This document shows positions 44,962-55,258 of a DNA stretch of 64,000 nucleotides, piece by piece (the first letter of the stretch is position 1; each line of letters begins with the position of its first letter). Made by a program: the position numbers and the translations under genes. The stretch is from Theobroma cacao. Lineage: Eukaryota; Streptophyta; Magnoliopsida; Malvales; Malvaceae. The stretch lies in the NCBI RefSeq assembly GCF_000208745.1, contig NC_030859.1, forward strand, positions 19,544,772 through 19,608,771, written 5' to 3'. Below the pieces are notes generated by a model. The model did not search any database. It was not told the origin of the DNA and was given only the letters and a program-made list of their open reading frames with translations.

Positions 44962-47258
44962 GTAAATGAATTTCTGAACACCAGTAAGCTTGAGAAGCGT
45001 TTGAATTCTTCCTTTATTGCTCTGGTTCTGAAGGTTGACAATACTGTATCTGTTAAAGAATTCAGACCCGTTAGCTTGGTGAACTCTCTTTACAAGATTC
45101 TTGTCAAATTTTTAGCTAACAGATTGAAGAAAGTCCTCCCTGGTGTTATTAGTGACAATTAATCTGCTTTTATAAGCGGTCGGCAGATTAAGGACAGCAT
45201 CTTGCTTGCCAACAAAATCATCCATAGCATGAAGAAAGGTATTTACTGTTGTGGAGGTATTGTTCTTAAATTAGACTTTGAAAAGGCTTTTGATTGTGTG
45301 GATAGTGATTTTCTTCTTCAATTTATGGAAGCTATGGGCTTTGGTTCTGGATGGATCTCTTCGGTCAAGGAATGTATTTCTATTGTTCGGGTTGCTGTTC
45401 TTGTTAATGGTTCGGCCACCAATGAGTTTGCTATGAGTCATGGAATTAGACAGAGTAACCCTCTTCCGCCTTTTTTATTCCTTTTAGAAGTAGAAGTCTT
45501 ACACCTTCTCCTTTCCAAAGTAGAATCTCTTCAACTTTTTCGAGGAATTTCTTTTTCTTCTTCAGGGTTGTGCATCTCCCATCTGCAATTTGCAGATGAT
45601 ACCATTATTTTTTGGGAGCTTGTTTTTTAGTATACCATAATTGTTAAACAAATTCTCAGTTGATGTGAGCTCACATTTGGTCTTAGAATAAATTACAACA
45701 AATCTTGCGTTTATCCTATTGGCATATCAAATTCATCAGCTTTGGAGTTTCCATTCATCCTTCAATGTTTTGTGGCTTCGTTGCCTTTCAACTATCTTGG
45801 CCTTCCCTTTGGAGCTAACCCTCCATCTGCTCGAACTTGGGATCCTGTAATTAATAAATTTATGCAAAGACTTGCTTTATGGCAATGTAAGTACCTATTC
45901 TTTGGTGGTCGTCTTGCTCTCATTAACTTTGTTCTGAACTCTTTGCCTTTGTACTATCTCTCTATTTTTCAAGCACCCAAGGGAGTTATTCACAAGCTTG
46001 AGAAACTAAGGAGAGCATTCTTGTGGGGCAACAGTGATAATTCTTGCAAATTGCATAAGTGAATCGGAATACCATATGTAAGCCCAAGATATTTGGGGGT
46101 TTAGGTATTTCAAGCCTCTGCCATAAAAATTTGGCTCTTTCAGGCAAGTGGTGGTGGTGTTATGATACTGAAAATAATGTTCTATGGTGTCAATTAATTC
46201 TTGAAAAATATGGAGTTGATAAAGTTCAACGGATTCCGAGTACATCTTGGAGAGAAAAAATGTCAATGGTTTGAAGATATATTTCTCAACTCCCATCAAT
46301 AATAAGGTTCTAATTTGATTGGATTTCAAGCATGTTGTTGGATCGTAAGGAACGGGGAATCCTTTTTTTTTTTCTAGTGCAATAAATGGCTCTTTGATGA
46401 TGCTTTATGCTCTAGATTTCTTCATCTTTTCTCTATTGTAGTGGACTAGGAGTCTAGAGTTGTTGATTTGTGGAATAATAGCATGTCGTAATTCCCTTTT
46501 AGAAGACCATTATCTTCTTAGGAAAGGGATTCTTACAACGAAGTTCTTTGTAAACTTGCCAATGTTTTTCTTTCTATTGTGAAAAGTGATGAGCTGATTT
46601 GGGTGCGTGATTCACATGATCAATTTTTTGTTAAAAATTTCTGGTCAATGTTGGATTCGGACCTTCTTGATCAGAAAGTTTGGTTTCATTCTTTGTGAAA
46701 GATCTTAATCCCTTCGAAAGTCAAATGTTTTCTCTAACTTGCCATCCTTAATTCAATACCTACGAAATCCTTCCTTGCTACCCATGGTGTTTTGCTCGAT
46801 GAGAGCCAAAATCATTGTGTTTGGTGTGGACAGGAAGATGAAACTTGCTCTCGTATTTTGATCAATTGTTTCTTCAGTTGGAAGTTTGGTGTCTTATCTT
46901 GAAATGGTAAGGTGTTTCTTGGTCTACCCCTAATACTGTTTCTCTTTTTATGCAGTCTTGGGTAGATGCTTATTTTTCAAGAATCTCTTGAAAAAGATGG
47001 CTTGTTGTTTGTGGGGCGGCATTTTGGCCTTTGTGGTCAATGCATAATGAAACGGTTTTTCCAACAAAGTTTGGGATGCTTTTGAAATTTTATTTCTTAT
47101 ACGAATGCGATCACTTTTATGGATTCGCGCTTGTGAGGGTATTGATTATATTGACAAATTTGGATGGTGGATAGAGCCTTTTATCTCTTTTACTAGTCTG
47201 ACTCTTTTTCATCATCGAATTGGCATCTCTTGGCAACCATCAACTGATGGTGAGTTGA
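44962..47258 (+). pseudogene. Second LINE: reverse transcriptase and zf-RVT remnants
   Basis: Plus-strand pieces: LNSSFIALVLKVDN and FRPVSLVNSLYKILVKFLANRLKKVLP (44998-45150), a stop at 45160-45162, SAFISGRQIKDSILLANK, LKLDFEKAFDCVD (the first catalytic Asp block, about 45267), GIRQSNPLPPFLF (normally Q.DPLSP), ISHLQFADDTIIF with FADD at 45589-45600, FNYLGLPFGA (45790), KLEKLRRAFLWGNS (46000), and a decayed zf-RVT near 46700-46900 (PSKVKCFLWLA-like, CVWCGQEDETCSRILINC). Stops and frameshifts throughout. The 5' half and the RNase H/poly-A end are missing. It ends near 47258 at a phrase that normally leads into RNase H. Confidence 0.88.
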
Positions 47259-47956
47259 CGTCGGGGCATTGTGAAGACACCTAAGTGTTGTGAAAGACAA
47301 CGATCATGGGGAGGTTAGAAACCCTACTAAGGTGAATCACCAATCTTTGCAAGGTTGAAAACCCCACTAAATTGAAAAATAACCAAAATCCTACTTTAGT
47401 TGGCTAGGCCAAAGATACTAAAACCTCTTACTCTTTAAAAAAATCCTAGAGAAATAAGCACTCATACTTAAGAAAATATTATTTATTAACTCTCCACTTG
47501 AATGTGAATAATAACTAAGCCAAAGGGTCCTATTTATAGTATTATAGTTCCACATCTTAATAAAACTCTACTTCTAGTTGTCTAATACAATTAAAAAAAT
47601 TAACAAGAGATTTAAATAAAATAGATGTTCTATTCCTAAAAAAAACATAACTATCCTAATCAAATACTAATTCTTAAAGGTATTAAAGTCCTAATAAAAA
47701 TAAGAAAAGAATCCAAATCTAAATAAAATAAAATAAAATCCTAAATCAACTAAAATTAGAAAAACTAAATAGAATCATAGATGCTCCAATGTCATTCTCC
47801 TTGGGTTAGAACAAGACTCGACTCCGATGAGTAGACCTTGACATACACCTTGTAGATGTATGGAACCACATACTGTCATGGTCCACACCAACCATTTGAA
47901 CAATTCATTCATTGTTTTGAAGGTTGTCTTCTATTCATTACTAGGTCGTATTCTGT
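47259..47956 (-). mobile_element. Possible LTR-like segment (minus strand)
   Basis: About 700 bases that replace the end of the second LINE. On the minus strand a TATA-like CTATAAATAGGACC lies at 47540-47527, followed by R/U5-like sequence down to the TGTGAAGACACC junction at 47270. No matching TSD was found. An LTR fragment is a guess. Confidence 0.3.
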
Positions 47957-49439
47957 TGTAACGTGCTAAGTTTGGAAACCCGACTGCTAGACGTGGGCAA
48001 AAATAAAATAACTAGGAGTCGCCACCAATCTTTTTTTATTTAGGTGTGATTGGCCACCTATTAACCCGATTCTAATCAACGAAGTCCTAAATTAATTTTA
48101 AATTTGTTGGCAGGACGAGAACTAGTCCACGTTTTTTCAGAGATAGGTTTAGGAATGTGGTTACACACGAAAAAGGGCTAGCACCCCTATGACGCCCGTT
48201 CCACGAACGGTACCATTTAATCTTAAGTTATCCTATTGTAGCCTACCTTGATTTTATTCCTATGCTTCTTTAATCCTTCTTATTAGTTAACTCTTTATTA
48301 TGTTATTTAATTGAATCTTTTAGTCGGTTTCATGGATGCACGTGATGCAATCGTAAAATGATGTTATGATTTGTCCAATTTTAAATGATGAGGTCGGCAA
48401 TTTTTTATTGAAAAATCATTCGTAAACCATCCCAATACTTTGGTGAAGTCTCAAAATTTTCCTCACTTAGGGATATCCTGGGAAGGACTTGTCTCTACGA
48501 GCTCTTCAAGGAAATGCCATCATCGGAATTCCCGCCCCATTAACAAGGTAAATGTGGCATGCTATGACAAAATTAAATTATCGATGATATGTACATGAAC
48601 GCGCTTAAACATGGTTTAATTAATTTCTAATTTGTTGTTTTCTTATAGTTTTCCATTTAAATCTATATTCTTTAATTAACATTATTGATTAGTATTTTAC
48701 TTAATTATATATTTTATCAAATAAATAATTAATTTATTTTTTATTGGTTAAATTAATTTATTTAGTGATATTTATTTAAGCTAATTAACTAACTATATTG
48801 ATTTAAGTTTAAATTATGTAACTTTATTTTTCTTCTAATGTATATTTTAAACAACGATTATTTGAGTTAATGAATATTGGAGTATGAAGTTTTGATTTAT
48901 CCCGACGCTTCGGTGAAAATCCATCTCGAACGCCGTATCTAAGAAATCCACCTAAAAGAGGCAACTCTTTACCCTTGTTAAGTGGAATTCTATCATCGGA
49001 TCACTCAAAATAATCATTGCATTTTCTATAATAATTATATTTACATCATGTATTTTTTATTTATTATATTTTCGAATATCTAAATATATTTATAATGTAA
49101 ATATTTCTTCCTTTCTTTTCCATTCACCCATTATTATTATTATTATTATTTGATTGATTTTGTTTATTTTGATTTTCTAACACTAAAATGGATTTACATA
49201 TTTAAATATATAATCTTTCCCTAAAATGGTCTAAAAATACATTTTATTTGAGCAAAATGGGCTAGACCCAAAATCAACCTAAATAAACCCAAATAAAGGA
49301 GAGAAATTATACCTTACTGAGCTATGTTGGCCCAATCTCACAAACCCACAGAAGACCCCAAACCCGCTGCACCAAGCCCACTCCTTTAAGTCAACTAGGT
49401 TGCACTCCAAATGCACCGTTTGGTGCTTGGATGGTTGGT

Positions 49440-49950
49440 TGTTCTTTCCCTTTTTTCTCTTTTTTCTTTTTTCTTTCTCCTTCTTCCTCTCTTTTCCTTT
49501 TCTCCAACCGATCTCTCTTCTCTACCTTATTCCCTCTTTTGACTGACAGCTCCTTCTCTCTCTCTATTTTTTTTCTTAACTAGCGTCTCTTTTTCTCTCT
49601 GTCGCTGCTCTTCTTTCTCTCTTTCTTCTCTTTTCCTCCATCATTCTCTCTCTTTCTTCTTTTATCTTTCTTGGCCCACTGCTCTCCTTTCTCTCTTTCT
49701 TGGCTCACTGTTCTTCTTTCTCTCTTTTTTCTCCTCTTTTCCTTCTTCCTTCTCTCTTGCTTGGCCCGCCGCTCTAATTTTTCTCTTTCTTCTTTTCTTT
49801 TCCTCTTTCCTTCTCTGTCTTTCTTTTTCTCTCTTTCTTGGCCCGCAGCTCTCTTTTCTCTCTTTCTTCTTCTCTCTTCCTCCTCCCCTCTCACTCCCTG
49901 CTTCTTTCTCTTTCGTTTCTTCTTTCTCTCTCTCTCAATGTCTGCTCTCC
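49440..49950. repeat. Polypyrimidine tract (CTTTCT)n
   Basis: Almost pure C/T on the plus strand. It yields a 126-codon Lys/Arg/Glu-rich frame on the minus strand and a Leu/Ser/Phe-rich frame on the plus, both artefacts of composition. Confidence 0.85.
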
Positions 49951-49965
49951 TTTTTTCCACTGATC

Positions 49966-50000
49966 CTTTATATATATTTATATATATATATATATATATT
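49966..50000. repeat. (TA)n microsatellite
   Basis: TATATATTTATATATATATA-type run of about 34 bases. Confidence 0.85.
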
Positions 50001-50554
50001 TGCTGTTTTCTTTTTGATTGTGGCTCTCTGTTGTTGGTAGAGAATAGGTTTTTTTTCTTGATTTGTTGAGTATTTTACTGGTCACTAGAGCAGGATTTTT
50101 TGGGCGTTTGTTCTAAAGTTTTTTTTTTGTTGCTGCCCCCCCTTTTTCCATGGCTTTCAGATCTTTCTTTAAAGGTTAGGTTGTCTAAAATTTTGGACAA
50201 TCCAGAGGTGGAGGCTCTGGCACCAAAGAGTTGGTAGTTGGAGCCCCATTCTTCCTTTTTCAAGAGCATTAAATGCTTTGCCATGTCTATTGGGGAGGGA
50301 TGGCTAAGCGTACACTCAGTCATTTCCCTATTTCATCTTTTTTTTTGTTTTTTACTATTATTTTATATTTATTTATTATTTTTTATGTTTTAGTTTTTTA
50401 TTTCATTATTATTTTTTTTATTTTTTTGAAATAGATGTCTACAGTTGCCCTTCTTTGTACATTCTTAAGAATCAAGAATAATGCAAAGATGTAGACATCT
50501 TCATTGAACCAGATTGAGTCTCTTCTTTTGTTTCCTTTTTTAATAATCAAAAAA

Positions 50555-51285
50555 GCTCCTCATCTCAAAACGAGGCTATGTAACTTAAAAAGAATCTTGA
50601 AGCTAATTATCCGGAGGTTTTGGAGAATATACCCAAAGGTGTTGAAGATGTACCTGGAGGTTTTAGAAGAAACAATTGTTTCTCATCTCAGAATGAGGCT
50701 ACGTAACTTTAAAGAAATCTTGAAATTACTCGGAGGTTTTAGGAGTGTACCCGAAGGTTTTAGAAGAAAAGGTTGTTCCTCATCTCAGAATGAGGCTATA
50801 TAATTTTGAAGAAATCTTGAAACTAATTACCCAGAGGTTTTAAGAATGTACTTGGAGGTTTTGAAGACGTACCCAAAGGTTTTAGAAGAAAATGTTGGTC
50901 CTCATCTCAGAATGAGGCTACGTAACTTTGAAGAAATCTTGAAACTAATTGCTCAAAGGTTTTAAGTATGTACTTGGAGGTTTAGAAAATGTACCCGCAA
51001 GTTTTTAAGATGTACCCGGAGGTTTTAGAAGAAAAGGTTGGTCCTCATCTCAAAATGAGGCTATGTAACTTTGAAGAAATCTTGAAACTAATTACCCAAA
51101 GGTTTTAGGAATATACCCGGAGGTTTTGAAAATGTACCTAGAGGTTTTAAAAGAAAATGTTGTTCCTCATCTCAGAATGAAGCTACATAACTAATTACCC
51201 GGAGGTTTAGGAGAATATACCTGAGGGTTTTGAAGATATACCTGGAGGGTTTAGAGGAAAAGGTGCTTCTTATCTCATCATTTCA
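50555..51285. repeat. Tandem array, ~120-bp unit with hairpin, six to seven copies
   Basis: CCTCATCTCAGAATGAGG or a close variant recurs at 50558, 50680, 50778, 50900, 51043 and 51165, with a decayed copy near 51268. Spacings are about 122, 98, 122, 143, 122 and 103 bases. Between them lie two to four copies of a 24-27 base subunit of the form ACCCGGAGGTTTTAGAAGA, whose number explains the changing spacing. The CCTCAT...ATGAGG arms form a 6-bp stem in each unit. Confidence 0.88.
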
Positions 51286-52110
51286 TTTCAACGTATTCAT
51301 CTATTGAAAGCCATTCTTCCTATCTCTACACACTTTTCTATGATTTTTGTGCAGTTGCCAACCACTTTGTCATAAAAAAATTTCCTTGCTAGTTTTGTCA
51401 TATCATTCCTTATTCTTGAAGTTGTTTCCTAAAAGATGGATATCACCAAGAGATCGTGTATCAATTCAAATTTGATTTCAATGGTTTCATGCCTGTTGAT
51501 CCTTAAGCAAGGATTCACAAAAATGTTTGTCTCATTATTTAAAACTTTTGATCTTAAAATAGCAAAAGTTACTTTTACAAAAATGAAGAACTCTCTATTA
51601 CTTTCAAAGCATCTTGAATTTTGCTAAAATTGCCCCACAAAACCAATTTTTCATGACTGAAGGCAGTTAAAGTTTGGAACAGAACTGAGTCGATTTGTTA
51701 TTTTTCCAATACTTGAATCTCTTGAAAATTGATGATTACTGTTTGAAATGATTTTGGATGAGCCAAATGACAAACTGGTCTTTCAAATAGATGGGATGGT
51801 TTAACACATCGAGATCTTAGTCAACAATAAAGGTTTCTCACCATTTCATGGGGAAATGAAGAAAAGTTGAAGTTTCTTTGTCTAAGCTCACAAATGTACG
51901 GTGATTTAGAATCAAATTTTGCAAAAAGATTCCTTTCAAATCACAATCAAATTTGACATTCTCTAAGCCTCATGATGTGTGGTAAGATTATAAATATTAA
52001 GACCAGCTATTATAGGTTTAACATTGTAGAAGGCTATTTTGAAAGAAGTAGGCTCAAAATTCAATATGGATTTTTCTAATAGATCTTGAATCTTTAAGGT
52101 TCTTTAGAGT
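51286..52110. other. Region after the tandem array, unassigned
   Basis: Mixed sequence with a 63-codon open frame (51436-51627) of no known family. It may be the leader or internal part of the element whose LTR is proposed at 47957-50443, but no gag or pol motif is visible. It continues past the solo LTR at 55089. Confidence 0.35.
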
Positions 52111-52115
52111 TTTAT
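52111..52115. repeat. Target-site duplication TTTAT (left) of solo LTR C
   Basis: TTTAT before the LTR against TCTAT at 55084-55088; one mismatch. Confidence 0.7.
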
Positions 52116-55083
52116 TGTAAAGCCTGACCTTATAAAATACTTGTCATGACATACATATGATGGATAGCATGTTTGCATGCTAAGAGAGTCTCAAAAAATT
52201 TACAAAAGTAGGTATTGTACCTAGAGGTACAACAAAGTTGATTTAAGCCTCGAACTAGATCAAATAGGAATTTTAAGGTGAAATTAAGAGCTTCATAGTC
52301 CAAGGATGACTCAAAATGGTAATTCGGAGTTTGAGGATCAATTTGGAGTCAAACTGGAATTTTCGCTATCTAGGGGTAAAATGGTCATTTGCCACTTGGG
52401 GACAAAATAAAAATTTTTAAAAAAACATTTTTTGGCCCCATTTGACTTATTGGAGTATGATTTGAGTATTGGAGTATTATTTGAGGTTGAGAACTGAAAA
52501 AAAAATTGTAATCCTAGTATTTTTCAGAGCATAGGGGTAAAATGGTAATTTTACCATCCCAAGGGTAAAATTGTAATTTTACACACCCGACACTTGTCCA
52601 GCACATGGATTTTATCCAATATGATCATGGATATTGAAGGAATTTAAGTGGTGGAGAGAGAAAGCTTAATAGTTAAGAAATTAAAAATGGACCAATGAGA
52701 TAGTGACATGTGTCAAGTTAATATCCATTTATTTTTTTAGCTATAAAATCAGCAAAAATCAGCTTATTTTCTTCATTATGGCCGGCCAAAGCATGAAGTG
52801 AAGAAGAACAAAGAAATACCAAAACCTAGGTAGGAAAATTGAAGAAAAAGTGAGACATTTCAAGGAATTCAGCTAATAAAGGTAAAATTTTGTGATTTCA
52901 TCTTGTGATTTACACTACCCATGCTTTCTTTTTCATTTTCCATGCTTAGAACTCAAGCTTTCATGATGAACCCATGCTGGCCGAATTTGAGAGGAGAGGT
53001 TTTGAGCATTGATTTTGCTAGATTTCAAGTTAATTAAGTGTTTTTGGTTGTTTAGTAATGGAAAGTATAAAAATCTAGCAAGAAATCATTTTGTTCTTCA
53101 CAAACCCACAAGAGGCCAAATTTTCTAGGGAAGATATTGAGGCTGAAATTGATGATATTTCATGACATTTTGGTGGTATTTAATGATTGGTGATGCTAGA
53201 AATTTAATGGGAAATTTTGGCATGAAAATCTAAATTTTTACCTAATGTATAGGCATGTGCGATTTATGGTTCGGACTGATAAATTGAATCACATTCACAG
53301 TCATTAAGGTATTTTAAGTATAATTGGAGTGTAGAAAGTGAAAGAAATCGATTTGGAGTTAAATTGGAGGTTTTAGCCAATTACACCGAGAATAGTGTGA
53401 ATTAGGTCGAATATCGTATTTAAACGGCTATTCGGACATTTTTGCATTCTATATCATGCATTAGTACTCTAAATTAGTGTAATTTCGATTTAGTACCAAT
53501 GTAGTAAGTTTTTCGATTTTATACTATGTCCAGGTGGTGAATCCTCCGATAAAAACAAGAGAATTGCACCTGAGGACCAGTAATCTAAGTACTTCGAAAA
53601 TCCCCATTCTAGACATTGTGAGTAACCTTATCATCATTTTAATTATCTAAAGTATGTTTTAACTCAGTTTTGGTGAAATTTTATGAAAATGAGTTAAATG
53701 GCTAATTTTAGGTTTTGCAAACGAAAATGTGTTTAAATGAAAAGATTTTATAAATTGTCTTGAAACGAAATAACGATTTTGAAAATAGAGTAATTGGAGA
53801 CCACTGATATGTTGTAGATTTATGATTTGAATTGATGGTTTATGTTATATTGTTATTGTATTGGCATGACTGGCTGGGCTGTGTTTTATGAATTATATGA
53901 ATTGTTTTATTTTACCTTTGCAGGCTGGGTAGTAAAATATTAGCCCTGTCATGCTGTCAAAATTTTATTGTATGGTGGGTTTAGCTTGCTGCAATAGGCG
54001 AATTCTGTGGACCAGCCTATTAGAGGGGCACGGAATCCGGATATATATATATGTACCTCGGTCGGAGAGGCGCGTAGGGTATCTTCTGAGGTATGGACAG
54101 AGTTTACGTCACGCCAAACCACCTCGTGATAATGAACTCCGCTAACGCCAAGGAATGGCTGTGTTTTTCAAACTAAAAATATGTTTATGTGTATACGAAC
54201 TTTTTAACAGCCTTGGCGGACTCGGTTAGATGCCTCGGCCAAGGTATCCCCGAGAGTGATTTTGGCAGGAGCCAAGCTTTTAAGATACTCATAAGTCATG
54301 TTGAATGTTTAAATGAAATGAATATTTATGTTATGAAATACATATTGAGATGAAATATTTTAATTGTCTCCTTTTACTCGATTTTAGATATTTCAGATGA
54401 TGTTTGTTTACTCACTAGGATTATAAAATCTCACCACTCTCCTTTCCACCCATTTCAGGTTCAGATTAGGCTGTAGATAACTGAGTTCATCGAGGACTAC
54501 CCTTGGATTTGCATTCCTTCAAACTGTAGGTTCACAGTCCTCTTCACTTTTGATTATTTAGGGGCCCACTTATTATTGTAAATTAAATTAAATATTTTGA
54601 CTTATTGTATTACAATATGTATGAATTTATTTAGCTTTTACGTTACAAAAATTATTTACGTATAACTCTATAAATATTGTTTTATAAGAAAATAGAATAT
54701 TTTACTTAATATTTCTTTTATTTTCTTATTATATCCAAATAATCAAAATTTCGTTTTAAATGAAGATTTTAGACTTTAAAACTCATTTTTTATTATGAAT
54801 TATGTATTTTGTACTCGCTTACTACATTTTTGCAGATTTTGAGATTTTTAAGAAAAAATTACCAAAATGCCCCTGTGAGGAAAATTTTATTTTTTCTACT
54901 GTTTTGAATTAGAAATAGTTTATAATCTCTCAAAAAATGATTTTAGCAACTAATACTCATGGAGGAAGCGAGAAAAACTGATGTTAAGCCTTGCAAGGTT
55001 TCGATTAACATTTCAAGTAATGAATGTCTATCGAGACGTCGTGGTGGTTGTCACGGGCTCGATGGGACTTCCAGGTCGTGACA
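52116..55083 (+). mobile_element. Solo LTR C, family A, short form
   Basis: 2968 bases from TGTAAAGCCTGACC to CAGGTCGTGACA. It follows the A1 LTR from 6138 onward: the TGCATGCTAAGAGAGTCTC block at 52174, GTACCTAGAGGTACAACAAAG, the GGTAAAATGGTAATTTTACC motifs, GTGGACCAGCCTATTAGAGG near 54010, and the TATA-like site at 54420. It lacks the ~330-bp head found in A1. With no internal region and near-matching 5-bp flanks it is a solo LTR. Confidence 0.88.
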
Positions 55084-55088
55084 TCTAT

Positions 55089-55253
55089 ACACTTAAAGAG
55101 TGTCCAACGAATTCTAACTGCCTTGAAATGGTCTCTTTCTTTGGTGCTTCTTGTTATCACCTTAGTTAAATCATGAGTGACTTCATAAGTTCCCATCTTC
55201 GCTCTAAACTGTCCTTTCGAGTTTTCACTTTAGAGCTTCATCTTTTACACTCA
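55089..55253. other. Spacer between opposed solo LTRs C and D
   Basis: About 165 bases of target sequence, continuing the unassigned region left of C. No feature seen. Confidence 0.4.
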
Positions 55254-55258
55254 CTTTT
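55254..55258. repeat. Target-site duplication CTTTT (left) of solo LTR D
   Basis: Same five bases at 58081-58085. Confidence 0.88.

Larger units (their letters stand above)
47957..50443 (+). mobile_element. Probable Tat/Ogre-like LTR
   Basis: Contains the phrase AGGAGTCGCCACCAATC, GTGTGATTGGCCACCTATTA, GAACTAGTCCACG and AAAGGGCTAGCACCCCTATG (48010-48200), which I recall from plant Ogre/Tat-type LTRs. The proposed right end is GATGTCTACA at 50443; the left end is taken at TGTAACGTGC. It includes two paralogous blocks (48420-48580 and 48880-49020) with the GGTGAA(G/A) and GGAAT(T) phrases, a polypyrimidine tract at 49440-49950, and a (TA)n run. No TSD was confirmed. Confidence 0.45.

Noticed and set aside
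44805..45041. 78-codon minus-strand frame overlapping the second LINE
   Set aside because: Antisense to clear LINE coding sequence and partly made of simple repeats.
47259..47956. A complete solo LTR replacing the end of the second LINE
   Set aside because: TG...CA ends with matching TSD could not be found, so only a weak LTR-like call was kept.
49580..50069. Lys/Arg/Glu-rich 126-codon frame and its Leu/Ser/Phe-rich mirror frame
   Set aside because: Both come from a nearly pure polypyrimidine tract; there is no domain and no codon structure.
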